Origin: Micromonospora_J zhanjiangensis
GTDB taxonomy: Bacteria; Actinomycetota; Actinomycetes; Mycobacteriales; Micromonosporaceae
DNA: 60,642 nt
NCBI RefSeq assembly: GCF_042650605.1
Contig: NZ_JBHSBN010000033.1
Span: 1 to 60,642, forward strand
Direction of reading: 5' to 3'
Program-made: the position numbers and the translations under genes
Notes under the pieces: generated by a model
Database searches by the model: none
Seen by the model: only the letters and a program-made list of their open reading frames with translations
Told to the model about the DNA's origin: nothing
Part shown: piece after piece, positions 1-8,477 of the stretch
Layout: every line of letters starts with the position of its first letter
Position numbering within the stretch: position 1 is the first letter of the stretch

Positions 1-1
1 G

Positions 2-127
2 CAGAACCGCGTCACCCAAGCCGAATTCCGGTGCGTCGCCTGCGGGCACACCGCCCACGCCGACGTGAACGCGGCCAGCAACATCCTGCGGGCAGGGCTT
101 GCCCGTCAGGCCGCACCCGCGGCCTGA
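2..127 (+). CDS. tnpB: TnpB (IS200/IS605 OrfB), C-terminal fragment
   Basis: The first 41 codons readable are the C-terminus of a TnpB RNA-guided nuclease; the rest lies left of the window. The fragment shows the second half of the zinc ribbon (FRCVACGHTAHADVN) followed by NAASNILRAGLA. The AD.NAA.NI signature carries the last RuvC acidic residue of the family. The reading frame closes at TGA 125-127 and the right-end hairpin follows at once, as in intact elements. Whether the upstream part is intact cannot be seen. Confidence 0.85.
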   Translation, partial: QNRVTQAEFRCVACGHTAHADVNAASNILRAGLARQAAPAA

Positions 128-160
128 GAAGCCGGTGCCTTCAGGCATCGGAGGAGTCAC
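128..160 (+). mobile_element. IS200/IS605-type right end / omega-RNA 3' hairpin
   Basis: Directly after the tnpB stop, CCGGTGCC (132-139) pairs with GGCATCGG (144-151) across a TTCA loop: an 8-bp stem with one G-T pair. It is followed by AGGAGTCAC (152-160). This hairpin-then-TCAC arrangement is the usual right end of actinobacterial TnpB elements and doubles as the 3' scaffold of the omega-RNA. By analogy the element would end at about 160 and the guide would be copied from 161 onward. Confidence 0.7.
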
Positions 161-486
161 GGCCTGCCACGACCCGTCCGCCGCCCTGCCTACCCTGCCG
201 GACGTCGAACTCGGTCTCGCGCGGCACCCGCGCGGCGACGGCGATCCGCTGATCGACGCCGTGGAAACCGCCCCGCGCCGCATGACCTGAGGCGGGGCGC
301 CCAGGCGGCAGCCTATCGTCACGGTCCGATTATCGGATTATATAAATCGACAATCAATTAATAGACCGAGGCAGCCACCGCCGGAATGACCGCGGTCAGA
401 TGACATACCATAATGACTGTTATTGTGCGTAAGGACTTACGCTGTTGTACTGGGAGCCCGTCGGTCGCACGCGACGGCGCGGTCGG
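161..486. other. Intergenic stretch with AT-rich segment and palindromes
   Basis: No credible gene. Bases 161-300 have ordinary GC content. Bases 320-365 are strikingly AT-rich for this genome (CCGATTATCGG followed by TATATAA and CAATCAATTAATAG). Two perfect palindromes follow: TGACCGCGGTCA at 387-398, and GCGTAAG-GA-CTTACGC at 427-442. The second sits 45 bp past the stop of the minus-strand regulator and could act as a terminator; the first looks like an operator but no gene starts beside it. Confidence 0.5.
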
Positions 487-1464
487 TCAGAGGTCCACCA
501 GCCGGTCGCCCAGTGAGCTGCGCCGGTACAGCACGTGCCGGCCGTCGCGGACCCGGGTGAGCAGTCCGGTCGCGTGCAGCACCCGCAGGTGCTGCGACAC
601 GGCACTGGGCGTCACGGCGAGCCGGCGGGCGATCTCCACCGTCGGCAACGGCTCGTCGAGCAGGCCGAGCAGCCGGGCCCGGGGCGGTCCGATCAGCGCC
701 GCGAGCGCCGTCGGGTCGGCCGCCGGTGGCGACGCCCACAACGTCGCCACCCCCCGACAGGGGTACGACAGCAGCGGCGCCTCGTCCCGGCCGACGGGCG
801 GGGCGGGCTTGTGGGCGAACACGGACGGCACCAACAGCAGTCCCCGCCCGGGGGCCACCACGTGGTGCCTGCCGATCATCTTGTCGATGTGCAGCACCCC
901 GTCGCGCCAGCGCAGGTTCGGGTGCATGTCGGCGAAGAGCAGCCGCGCGCCGCCGACGGCCAACTGCCGGGCCCGGTAGGTCATGTCGGCCTCCATGACC
1001 AGCCGCATCTGTGGCCAGACCGGCGCGATCGCCAGCTCCCAATAGTGCCGCAACCGCGCGCAGATGGCGTCGCGCAGCGTATCGACGGCGTCGTCGTCGG
1101 AACGGGTGACCGCCCGCAGAACCGCCGGCAGCCGCCCCCGCGGGTAGGCGGCCAGCACGTCCCGGCGCACGACGGCGGCCGGGGTGCGGCCGACGGTGGC
1201 GAGTTCCTCCTCGACGGTCGGGGCGAAGCCGGCCGGTCGCGGGGTCAGGTAGTCCGGCAGCGCCCGCTCCGGCCCGACCAGGGCGAGCAGCAGCTCGGTG
1301 TCGACGCCGTCGAGCCGGTCGAGCATCGACCGGCGCCATGGCAGATGCAACGCGTACAGGCCCGGCTCCCGCAGCACCCGCAGGCTGAGCACGGTCTCGT
1401 GCAGCGGCGAGAGCGCGAACCGGGTGTCGGCGAGATCCTCCACCCCGAGCTCGATGCTGATCAT
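487..1464 (-). CDS. DUF5937 / ArsR-type HTH transcriptional regulator
   Basis: 325 aa. The N-terminal two thirds match the DUF5937 type (IELGVEDLADTRFALSPLHE near the start). The last ~75 residues are a winged helix of ArsR type (EIARRLAVTPSAVSQHLRVL, then a wing RVRDGRHVLYRRS). Proteins of this build usually regulate an adjacent transporter or enzyme. The start is taken at ATG 1464, whose product begins MISIELG, because the family begins there; an in-frame ATG at 1485 would add seven residues. It is divergent from the SDR-MFS pair and shares a ~55-bp intergenic region, so it probably controls them and itself. Ligand unknown. Confidence 0.75.
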   Translation of the reverse strand: MISIELGVEDLADTRFALSPLHETVLSLRVLREPGLYALHLPWRRSMLDRLDGVDTELLLALVGPERALPDYLTPRPAGFAPTVEEELATVGRTPAAVVRRDVLAAYPRGRLPAVLRAVTRSDDDAVDTLRDAICARLRHYWELAIAPVWPQMRLVMEADMTYRARQLAVGGARLLFADMHPNLRWRDGVLHIDKMIGRHHVVAPGRGLLLVPSVFAHKPAPPVGRDEAPLLSYPCRGVATLWASPPAADPTALAALIGPPRARLLGLLDEPLPTVEIARRLAVTPSAVSQHLRVLHATGLLTRVRDGRHVLYRRSSLGDRLVDL

Positions 1465-1520
1465 TAAGCCATACGCTACATCCATTCCCCGGTCGCCGGT
1501 CGTTGCATGAACTCGTCGTC

Positions 1521-2309
1521 ATGACATCCGAGAACATCACGACAGGCCCGGTCGACGGGCGACGTACGGCGGTGGTCACGGGCGGCGCGCGGGGCATCGG
1601 CGCCGCGGTGGCCGTCCGGTTGGCCCGCGACGGCCTCGCGGTCGCCGTGGTCGACCTGCGCGAGCGGGACTGCGCGCGGACGGTCGCGGCCATCGTCGAC
1701 GACGGCGGGACGGCCGCGGCGTTCGCCGCCGACGTCAACGACGAGACGGCGGTGGCCGCGGCCGTCAACCGGATCGGCGCCCAGCTGGGCGCGCCGACGG
1801 TACTGGTCAACAACGCCGGCATCGGCGGCCCCGACGCCGGCGTCGAGGAGACCACCACCGAGCAGTGGGACGCGGTCACCGGGGTGAGTCTGCGCGGGGC
1901 GTTCTTCCTCACCCGGGCCGTGGCCCCGCACATGGTGGCCGCCGGCTGGGGGCGGATCGTCAACATGTCGAGCATCTCCGCGCTGGGTGACCCCGGCCGC
2001 GTCGACTACGCCGCCGCGAAGGCCGGGCTGGTCGGCTTCACCAAGTCCCTCGCCCTGCGGCTGGGCCGACACGGGGTGACCGCCAACGCCGTCGCCCCGG
2101 GCTTCGTGGTCAGCGAGATGACCCGGACCACGGCCCGGCGGCTGGGTCGCAGCTTCGCCGAGCACCAGCGGATCGTCGCCGAGACCATCCCGGTCGGCCG
2201 GGTCGGGCAGCCCGAGGACATCGCGCACGCGGTGTCCTTCCTGGTCAGCCCCGGCGCGGGGTTCGTCTCCGGCCAGACCCTCTACGTGGCCGGCGGCCCG
2301 GTCGACTGA
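1521..2309 (+). CDS. Short-chain dehydrogenase/reductase (SDR, FabG-like)
   Basis: 262 aa, the normal length of classical SDRs. Visible motifs are the NAD(P)-binding TGGARGIG, NNAG, the catalytic Ser in NMSSIS, and YxxxK as DYAAAKAG, with PG further on. An Asp after the second beta strand (VVDLRERD) suggests NAD(H) preference. ATG 1521 is preferred; an in-frame TTG at 1503 would add six residues. No clear Shine-Dalgarno is seen. The stop is one base from the ATG of the following MFS gene, so the two are cotranscribed: an oxidoreductase plus exporter under the divergent regulator. Substrate unknown. Confidence 0.85.
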   Translation: MTSENITTGPVDGRRTAVVTGGARGIGAAVAVRLARDGLAVAVVDLRERDCARTVAAIVDDGGTAAAFAADVNDETAVAAAVNRIGAQLGAPTVLVNNAGIGGPDAGVEETTTEQWDAVTGVSLRGAFFLTRAVAPHMVAAGWGRIVNMSSISALGDPGRVDYAAAKAGLVGFTKSLALRLGRHGVTANAVAPGFVVSEMTRTTARRLGRSFAEHQRIVAETIPVGRVGQPEDIAHAVSFLVSPGAGFVSGQTLYVAGGPVD

Positions 2310-2310
2310 C

Positions 2311-3540
2311 ATGACCGACCACCTGCGGCCGAGCGAGCCGCCGATGAATCGTCAGCTGCTGACCCTGCTCACCCTGACCTGCGGGATCGCCGTCGGGAAC
2401 GTCTACTTCCCGCAGGCGGTGAGCCCGCTGATCGCCGCCGACCTGCGGGTCCCGCCGGACACGGCCACCCTGGTGGTCACCGCCGTGCAGTTCGGCTACA
2501 CGGCCGGGATCTTCCTGCTGGTGCCGCTCGGCGACCGGTTCCCGCCGCGCCGCCTGGTCGTCTCCCTGCTGGGCGTCACCGCGGCGGGGCTGCTCGCCGC
2601 GGGCGTCGCCCCCACCCTGCCTGCGCTGGTCGGCGCGAACGCACTGGTCGGGGCGGTGACCGTGGTCGCGCCGGTGATCGGGCCGGTGGCGGCCGGCCTG
2701 GTCGCCGCCGAGCGACGTGGCCTGGTCAGCGGCATGCTGCTGAGCGGCTCGACCGGCGGCATGCTGTTGTCCCGCACGGCCGCCGGGACCCTCGGCGAAT
2801 GGTGGGGCTGGCGCGCGCCCTACCTGACGGCGGCGACGGCCATGCTGCTCGTCGCGGTGGCCACGGCACGGCTGCTGCCCACCGTCCGACCCCCGTCCCG
2901 GCACCGGTACCCGGCCCTGCTGGCGCAATCACTGCGGCTGCTGCGCACCGAGGCGCAGTTGCGCCGCTCGGCTTTCTACCAGGCCACGGTGTTCGGCGGC
3001 TTCTCGGCGGTGTGGACCAGCGTGGCGCTGCTGCTGACCGGTCCGGCGTACGGCTTGGGCGCGCCGGCCGTCGGGACGCTGGCCCTGGTCAACGCGGTCA
3101 CCATGGTGTGCACACCGGTCGCCGGCCGCCAGGTGGACCGCCGGGGCCCCGACCCGGTCAATCTGGTCTGTCTGCTCGGTGTCCTCGCCGCGGCCGCAGT
3201 CCTGGCGGTGGGCGGTGGCGGCGGGCCGGCCGGTCTGGTGGCCCTGGTGGCCGGCACGCTGCTGCTGGACGTCGCCATGCAGTGCGGCATGGTCGCCAAC
3301 TCGGTCCGGATCTACGCCCTGCGGCCCGAGGTGCGCAGCCGGCTCACCACCGCGTACATGACGTGCGCCTACCTCGGCGGCGGCGTCGGTTCCTGGCTGG
3401 GGGCCCGCGCCTACGCCCAGGCCGGCTGGGCGGGCGTGTGCGCGGTGTTGGCGTTGTCCGCCACGGCTGCCCTGGTCCGGCATCTCACGGCGACCACCGG
3501 CGTCGACCGCCGGTCCGCTCGTCGGTCGAAAACCGGTTGA
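2311..3540 (+). CDS. MFS transporter, drug-efflux type
   Basis: 409 aa, about 12 hydrophobic segments. The first helix region (TLTCGIAVGNVYFPQAVSPL) and the GDRFPPRRLV loop between helices 2 and 3 are typical of the DHA-like efflux branch of the major facilitator superfamily. Its ATG is one base after the SDR stop; an internal ATG at 2344 (product MNRQLLTLL) is an alternative start closer to the first helix. Likely a proton-coupled exporter acting with the SDR product; substrate cannot be inferred. Confidence 0.8.
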   Translation: MTDHLRPSEPPMNRQLLTLLTLTCGIAVGNVYFPQAVSPLIAADLRVPPDTATLVVTAVQFGYTAGIFLLVPLGDRFPPRRLVVSLLGVTAAGLLAAGVAPTLPALVGANALVGAVTVVAPVIGPVAAGLVAAERRGLVSGMLLSGSTGGMLLSRTAAGTLGEWWGWRAPYLTAATAMLLVAVATARLLPTVRPPSRHRYPALLAQSLRLLRTEAQLRRSAFYQATVFGGFSAVWTSVALLLTGPAYGLGAPAVGTLALVNAVTMVCTPVAGRQVDRRGPDPVNLVCLLGVLAAAAVLAVGGGGGPAGLVALVAGTLLLDVAMQCGMVANSVRIYALRPEVRSRLTTAYMTCAYLGGGVGSWLGARAYAQAGWAGVCAVLALSATAALVRHLTATTGVDRRSARRSKTG

Positions 3541-3764
3541 GCACTGCCTTCCCCTTCTCGTAGGTTTTCTGCGATCCGCCCTGCGTGAGGACAGAGGACA
3601 ATCGCGTGACCCCACCTGCTCTTTAGACCTGACATCTCCCGCTCACCGGTAACCGACGTTCCCGTCGGTTCCGCCGGGCTGCCCTCGGCTGCCCGGCCGT
3701 ACAGCGTTCGGGGCCGCGCGTCATCGGCCTCGGGTCAGGTCTAGAGAGATCAGGTCTACAGATC
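3541..3764 (+). promoter_or_regulatory. Intergenic region with three TCAGGTCTA motifs
   Basis: TCAGGTCTA occurs twice in direct orientation at 3735-3743 and 3750-3758, exactly 15 bp apart. A third, inverted copy lies at 3624-3632. The second direct copy ends six bases before the ATG of the DUF1062 gene, so these are likely operator repeats or part of the promoter of that gene. No ORF is credible here. Confidence 0.45.
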
Positions 3765-4325
3765 ATGCCTTCACAACCTCATATCGTGCTGCCCTGGGTG
3801 GTTCGCCGGACCAGGCTTCCGCTGCTGTCGTTGCGGTGCGTGGACTGCGGCTCGGAGTCGGCCATCGCCGGCGAGAGCAGGTTCCGCGTCAACGCCAACG
3901 GCAAGCTGCTGCACGTGTGGCTGCTGGTGCGCTGCGTGTCCTGCGACCGGACGAACAAGCTGGCCGTACACGAGCGGGCGCCGGTCAGTTCCTTCGATCC
4001 GGCCGTGCTGCACGGCTACCACGTCAACGATCCCGAGCTGGTGGCGTCCAGATTGTTGGATCCGTGGCTCGCCCGGCGCAACCGGTACACCCTGGACTGG
4101 ACGGGGGCCTGGCGGCTGGACGCCCCGTCGGAATGGATCGACGAGGGGTGGCCGGTCCAGGTGCGGGTGGCGTTCGAGGATCCGGTACCGGTGCGTCCGG
4201 GACGGCTCGTCGCGCACGGGCTCGGCCTCAGCCGGAACGACGTTCTACGCCGCGTCAAGTGCGACATCTCGCTACGCCGTCCGACCAGCGCCGACTTCAC
4301 CTTCATGGTGATGGCCGAACGGTAG
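3765..4325 (+). CDS. DUF1062 domain-containing protein
   Basis: 186 aa and full length for the family. The N-terminus carries LPWVVRRTRLPLL followed by a zinc-ribbon-like pair CVDCG ... CVSCDRT, then the conserved RVNANGKLLHVWLLVRC block and LLDPWLARRNRY. Function of DUF1062 is unknown; the two Cys pairs suggest metal binding or nucleic-acid contact. It stands alone and has three copies of a 9-bp motif in front of it. The ATG at 3765 is the only sensible start. Confidence 0.8.
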   Translation: MPSQPHIVLPWVVRRTRLPLLSLRCVDCGSESAIAGESRFRVNANGKLLHVWLLVRCVSCDRTNKLAVHERAPVSSFDPAVLHGYHVNDPELVASRLLDPWLARRNRYTLDWTGAWRLDAPSEWIDEGWPVQVRVAFEDPVPVRPGRLVAHGLGLSRNDVLRRVKCDISLRRPTSADFTFMVMAER

Positions 4326-4450
4326 CCGGGGCGGTGGCCGGGCGGACCCCAATCGGCCCGCCCGGCCACCTCGGAAGCGGCTCGGACACGGTGAACGTTC
4401 TCCGCCGCGGCGACCAGACGGTTGCTCGGCGGCGGCACCGGCGGACCGGT
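4326..4450. other. Short intergenic stretch
   Basis: Between the convergent DUF1062 gene and the decayed DUF6204 frame. I see no gene or clear hairpin. Confidence 0.4.
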
Positions 4451-4711
4451 TCACCGCCTAGGGCGGATCGTGACCTCACGCAGGTCCGTCACGCCGCTTC
4501 TGAGGACCTGGTGCGGGTAGCCCCGCCGGTCGAGCAGTTCGAGCGCCGCGAGGGTGGCGTCGTCCTCGTCGTCGTCCGGTCCCGCCGGCACCTGACATCG
4601 GAAGGTGAAGGCGGAGATACTCGGATCGCCGGGGCCGACCGGCGACTCGGCCGCGCCGTCGGCCTGGACGTTGAGCCTCCGACCGGTCAGGTACGACCAC
4701 GGACAGCGCCG
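4451..4711 (-). pseudogene. Remnant of a DUF6204 family gene (N-terminus lost)
   Basis: After the stop of the AraC gene the same minus-strand frame stays open for 86 codons to TGA 4451-4453. The last ~60 residues look like the C-terminal half of small DUF6204 proteins: an ISAFTFRCQVP strand, an acidic DDDEDD turn, ALELLDRRGY, and VLRSGVTDLREVTI. No ATG/GTG start lies in this frame and the N-terminal half is absent, so it is either a decayed gene or could only be made by readthrough of the AraC stop. Family assignment is from memory of the pattern. Confidence 0.5.
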
Positions 4712-5455
4712 TCAGGCCGCCGGATGGGAGCCGGGCGTGTGCCCGACCACGCGCCGGAAGACGTCGATGAACGCGCTGGCCGACGACCAGCCACAGCGGT
4801 GCGCCACCGCGGTCACCGGCGTCCCCTGGGCCAGCAGGACCAGTGCGCACTGCAGCCTCAACTGGGTACGCCACTGGGGGAACGTCATACCCAGGTCGGC
4901 GCGGAACAGTCGGGACAGGGTCCGGTCGCTCGCCCCGACCTGCCGACCCAGTTCGCCGAGGGTGCGGCCGTCGGCAGGGTCGGCGCGCAGGATGTCGCAC
5001 AACGCCCGCAGCGGGGGCGAGGACGGCTCGGGCAGGTGCAGCGGCTGCTGGGGCGAGATCCGTAACTGGTCGAGCAACACGGCGCGCAGCCGGGACCGTT
5101 CCGAACTGTCGTCGTGCGGCCCACCGGCGTAGGCGACGATCAGCTCACGCAGGAGTGGTCCCACGGCCAGCGCCGTCGGCGTGTCCAGACCGAGCGGGTT
5201 CTCGGTCGCGGGCAGCCCCACCAGGTGCAGTTCCAGTTCGCCGTGGGCCCGATGGGCGTGTACGACACCAGCGGGCACCCAGATCGCCCGGGTGCTCGGA
5301 GTGACCCAGGATCCCGCGGCCGTGGTGACCGCCAGAACCCCGCGCCCGGCGTAGACGATGTGGTGGTCGTCGTGCCAGTGGGCCGCTATCGCGCCACCCG
5401 GGGTCAGCCACTGGGTGCGGGTGGCGGCGATCGGCTTGTGGCGGATTCGCGTCAT
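4712..5455 (-). CDS. AraC family transcriptional regulator with cupin sensor domain
   Basis: 247 aa. Residues ~20-90 form a cupin-type sensor (HWHDDHHIVYAGRGVLAV, WVPAGVVHAHR). The C-terminal ~100 residues hold two helix-turn-helices of AraC type (LGELGRQVGASDRTLSRLFRADLG, then HRCGWSSASAFIDVFRRVVG). It is divergent from the fosmidomycin-type MFS gene with only ~50 bp between the starts, so it most likely controls that pump. Start ATG 5455 is preferred. Downstream lies the DUF6204 remnant in the same frame. Confidence 0.85.
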   Translation of the reverse strand: MTRIRHKPIAATRTQWLTPGGAIAAHWHDDHHIVYAGRGVLAVTTAAGSWVTPSTRAIWVPAGVVHAHRAHGELELHLVGLPATENPLGLDTPTALAVGPLLRELIVAYAGGPHDDSSERSRLRAVLLDQLRISPQQPLHLPEPSSPPLRALCDILRADPADGRTLGELGRQVGASDRTLSRLFRADLGMTFPQWRTQLRLQCALVLLAQGTPVTAVAHRCGWSSASAFIDVFRRVVGHTPGSHPAA

Positions 5456-5506
5456 CGCTCGGCAGATTATCGGAAGTGCGCCACCGGGTCAGGTCCCCAT
5501 CATGGC

Positions 5507-6691
5507 GTGGTGCGAAGGAACATCTCGATCATCCTGCTGGCCGTCGGGCACGCCTGCGTCGACATCTACCAGGGCGCGGTGGCTGCGCTCGTGCCGTTCT
5601 TCGTCGCCGAGCGCGGCTACGGTTACGCCGCCGTCTCCGGTGTCGTCCTGGCGGCCTCCCTGCTGTCGTCGGTGACCCAGCCGCTCTTCGGGGTCCTGAC
5701 CGACCGCCGGGCGGTGCCCTGGCTCCTGCCGACCAGCACGGCGCTGGGCGGTCTGGGTGTCGCTCTGTGCGGGACGGCCCCGTCCTACGGGCTCACCCTC
5801 CTGTTCGTGGCGGTCTCGGGAATCGGCGTGGCCGCCTATCACCCCGAATCCGCCCGGGTCGCCCGGCTCGTCAGCCGGGGAAGCCACCGCGCCATGGCCT
5901 GGTTCTCCACCGGCGGCAACGTCGGCTTCGCGCTGGCTCCGTTCACGGTCGCCGCCGTGGTGTCCGACGGCGGACTGCGCCGGACGCCGTTGCTCGTGCT
6001 ACCGGCCCTCGTCGGCGGAGCGCTGTGCCTGCCCATGCTTCGTCGCCGGGGCCGAGGGCCGGTCACCGCCGCCCGGGGGACGCCGCCGGCCCTGGTCGAC
6101 GACGCGGCGTCGTTCCGGCGGCTCACCGTCGCCGTGATGTGCCGCTCGATCGTCTTCGTCGGCCTGAGTACCTTCATCGCGCTGTACGCGCAGCAGCGCA
6201 CGGGCGGCGACACCGCGGCGGGCACCACGGCCCTGTTCGTGCTCTACCTCGGCGGGGCGGTCGGCTCGGTGCTGGGCGGCGCCCTGGCCGAACGTTGGAA
6301 CCGGGTCACGGTCTGCCGCTGGTCGTACGCGGTCGCGGCCGGCGCGGTCGCGGGCGTGCTGCTCGCCCCGGGCCCGCTGCTGTACCTGTTCGTGGCGGTG
6401 ACCTCGATCAGTCTCTACGTCCCGTTCTCGCTGCAGGTGACGCTCGGCCAGGACTATCTGCCCTCGCGGATCGGCACCGCCAGTGGGATCACGCTGGGGT
6501 TGACCGTCAGCGTCGGTGGTCTGCTGAGCCCGGCCATCGGCAGGCTCGCCGACATCACGTCCCTGCGGACCGCCCTGGCGCCGCTGGTCCTGATGCCGGT
6601 GCTCAGTTGGCTGCTGTTCCACACCCTGCGGGAACCGGCCGTCGACCGGCAGGTCTCCGATACGGCCGGTCAGCTACCGGCCGGCACGTAG
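5507..6691 (+). CDS. MFS transporter, fosmidomycin-resistance (Fsr) type
   Basis: 394 aa, about 12 membrane segments. The opening IILLAVGHACVDIYQGAVAALVPFF and the motif AAYHPESARVARLVSRGSHRAM (in two stretches) are hallmarks of the fosmidomycin-resistance branch of the MFS. Two adjacent GTG codons (5507, 5510) are possible starts; the encoded helix begins just after. Divergent from an AraC regulator. It probably exports a small acidic or antibiotic compound. Its last 22 bp overlap the end of the convergent DUF3455 gene. Confidence 0.8.
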   Translation: MVRRNISIILLAVGHACVDIYQGAVAALVPFFVAERGYGYAAVSGVVLAASLLSSVTQPLFGVLTDRRAVPWLLPTSTALGGLGVALCGTAPSYGLTLLFVAVSGIGVAAYHPESARVARLVSRGSHRAMAWFSTGGNVGFALAPFTVAAVVSDGGLRRTPLLVLPALVGGALCLPMLRRRGRGPVTAARGTPPALVDDAASFRRLTVAVMCRSIVFVGLSTFIALYAQQRTGGDTAAGTTALFVLYLGGAVGSVLGGALAERWNRVTVCRWSYAVAAGAVAGVLLAPGPLLYLFVAVTSISLYVPFSLQVTLGQDYLPSRIGTASGITLGLTVSVGGLLSPAIGRLADITSLRTALAPLVLMPVLSWLLFHTLREPAVDRQVSDTAGQLPAGT

Positions 6692-7236
6692 AACCGGTAC
6701 TCGGCCCGGTACGGCACGCCGGTGGTCGCGCCTGCCGGACAGCTTCCGGTGGGTGCGGTGCCGCCCCGGGCGTGCAGGCGTTGCACGTAGCCGACCCGGC
6801 CGAAGACGCCGTCGCCGCGGTTGCGGGTGGCCCGCAGCAGCAGTTCCGGGACGGACCCCGGCACCGGCGACGAGGCCACGACGGTGGCCTCCACCAACGA
6901 CCCGTCGTCGGTGGACTCCCAGCTCGGGCCGCGGAAGTGCACGGCGGTGGCCGCGCCGGGCCGCCGGCGGACCCAGCCCAGCAGATTCGCCGCCGGTTCG
7001 GTGAAGGTCCAGGCACCGTCGGCGCAGCCGTACACCTGGACGCCGGCGGCGGCGAAGTCGGCCGACAGCACCTGACCGGCCGGCGGGCGCAACACCGCCG
7101 GCACGTCGACCGGCCGCGGCCGGCCGTCGGCGGCGTAGCCGGCGCTGCCGGCGACGGTGGCCAGCAGCGTCGCGGCCAGCCCGACACCCGCGAGCGTCCG
7201 CGCGGGCCGGACGAGCCGCCGAGAACGGAGGTTCAT
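6670..7236 (-). CDS. DUF3455 secreted protein
   Basis: 188 aa. The start at ATG 7236 gives a classical signal peptide: positive MNLRSRRLVRPARTLAG, a hydrophobic core, and a likely cleavage near GYAADG. The mature part has the DUF3455 pattern (PAGQVLSADFAAAGVQVYGC near the N-terminus, TGVPYRAEYRFYVPAG at the C-terminus). The family is exported with unknown function. It is monocistronic, tail to tail with the MFS gene. Confidence 0.75.
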   Translation of the reverse strand: MNLRSRRLVRPARTLAGVGLAATLLATVAGSAGYAADGRPRPVDVPAVLRPPAGQVLSADFAAAGVQVYGCADGAWTFTEPAANLLGWVRRRPGAATAVHFRGPSWESTDDGSLVEATVVASSPVPGSVPELLLRATRNRGDGVFGRVGYVQRLHARGGTAPTGSCPAGATTGVPYRAEYRFYVPAGS

Positions 7237-7484
7237 GAGGTTTCCTGCCCGGTCGGGGAGGCACGCCGTCGCGGCGGGTCGGCCCGGAGCCGGCCGTGAC
7301 CGGATGCCCCCGGCGAAGGTCCTGGCCGGGAAGGATAGGGGCGCCATGGGGCACGGCGGCCACGACACCCGGTACGGGCACTGTCGGGTGTCCGACCCGG
7401 GGTACGAGAGCCGGTTCGGCCCCGTGCCCCCGGTCGACGACGGTGGTCACCGGACGGACCGGGGTGGGAGCGGGTGAGCGGACC
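7237..7484. other. Intergenic, no feature seen
   Basis: About 250 bp between the DUF3455 start and the carbonic anhydrase stop. It should contain the DUF3455 promoter, but I see no convincing -10/-35 pair or hairpin. Confidence 0.4.
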
Positions 7485-8111
7485 TCAGACGCCGCGGGCG
7501 ACGACCTGGCCGACGCTGCCCTCGGCGAGGCGGTAGGACAGGCCCACCACCCCGCACCGGCCGTCGGCCAACCGCTCGGCGATCATGGCGGACCGTTGGG
7601 CCAGGTGCTCCACGGTACGGCGGACGTGCTCCCGGACCGCGACGTCGGTGTCGGTCAGGGCCTCGTCGCGGACGCCCAGGACGCTCAGCATGACCCGTTC
7701 CACGACGTCCCGGATGTAGCCCTCCGGGCGGGTGCCGTCGCGCAGGGCGTCCAGGGTGGCGGTGACGGCGCCGCACGAGTCGTGACCCAGCACGGCGATC
7801 AGCGGCACGTCCAGCACGGCGAGGGCGTACTCGATGCTGCCCAGCACCTCTGGGCCCACGACGTGCCCGGCGGTGCGGATTACGAACAGGTCCCCCAGCC
7901 CGCGATCGAAGATGATCTCCGCAGCGAGGCGGGAGTCGGAACAGCCGAACAGCACCGCGAACGGACGCTGTTGGGGCGCCACCGAGGCGCGGTAGTCGGC
8001 GTCCTGGTGCGGGTGCAGCCGTTGTCCACTGACGAACCGCTCGTTGCCGGCCATCAGCAGGCTCAACGCCGCCGCGGGTGTCGTCGGTGCCGCCGGTTCC
8101 GTCTCAGCCAC
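7485..8111 (-). CDS. Beta-class carbonic anhydrase
   Basis: 208 aa. Zinc ligands and active-site residues of the beta class are present: CSDSR (Cys, Asp-Arg dyad) and the later GHDSCGA (His, Cys). The TAGHVVGPEVLGSIEYA strand-helix is also typical. It interconverts CO2 and bicarbonate in the cytoplasm. The GTG start at 8111 is preceded by a GGGGAG ribosome-binding site. It is monocistronic. Confidence 0.92.
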   Translation of the reverse strand: MAETEPAAPTTPAAALSLLMAGNERFVSGQRLHPHQDADYRASVAPQQRPFAVLFGCSDSRLAAEIIFDRGLGDLFVIRTAGHVVGPEVLGSIEYALAVLDVPLIAVLGHDSCGAVTATLDALRDGTRPEGYIRDVVERVMLSVLGVRDEALTDTDVAVREHVRRTVEHLAQRSAMIAERLADGRCGVVGLSYRLAEGSVGQVVARGV

Positions 8112-8477
8112 GCCACTGTCTCCCCTCGCCCGTCGGCTGATTGTCGCCGGTCGCCGGTTCCGGTCCGTCGGCGGGGTCGCGTCGGGATGGCGCCGCTCAC
8201 CCGTGTCCGGGCGACGACACCGGCCGGTGTGCCCGTACCGTACCCGGTCACGGACCCCGGCGATCGGCGCGACGCCCGCCGCGCCGAGGCGGCCTCGGCG
8301 TGTCGGCGCGGCTCCGCCGGGGGCGGGCCCGGGCCCGGCGTCCGTGGTGGTGGCCGTCGGGGCGGCGCGGACCTCGACCGACGGGTCCGGCTCGTCGTGG
8401 GTCTCCTCCCCCGTGCCCGGAGGTTATGGCACCGCTGCGCGGCGCGCACGCCCGGGCGGGACTAGAATCCGCCGACG
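8112..8477. promoter_or_regulatory. 366-bp intergenic region with a TAGAAT -10 element
   Basis: No gene seen. At the right edge TAGAAT (8463-8468) lies 9 bp before the ATG of the coiled-coil gene, so transcription would start at or next to the start codon (near-leaderless). No good -35 is visible. The left part should hold the carbonic anhydrase promoter. Confidence 0.4.
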
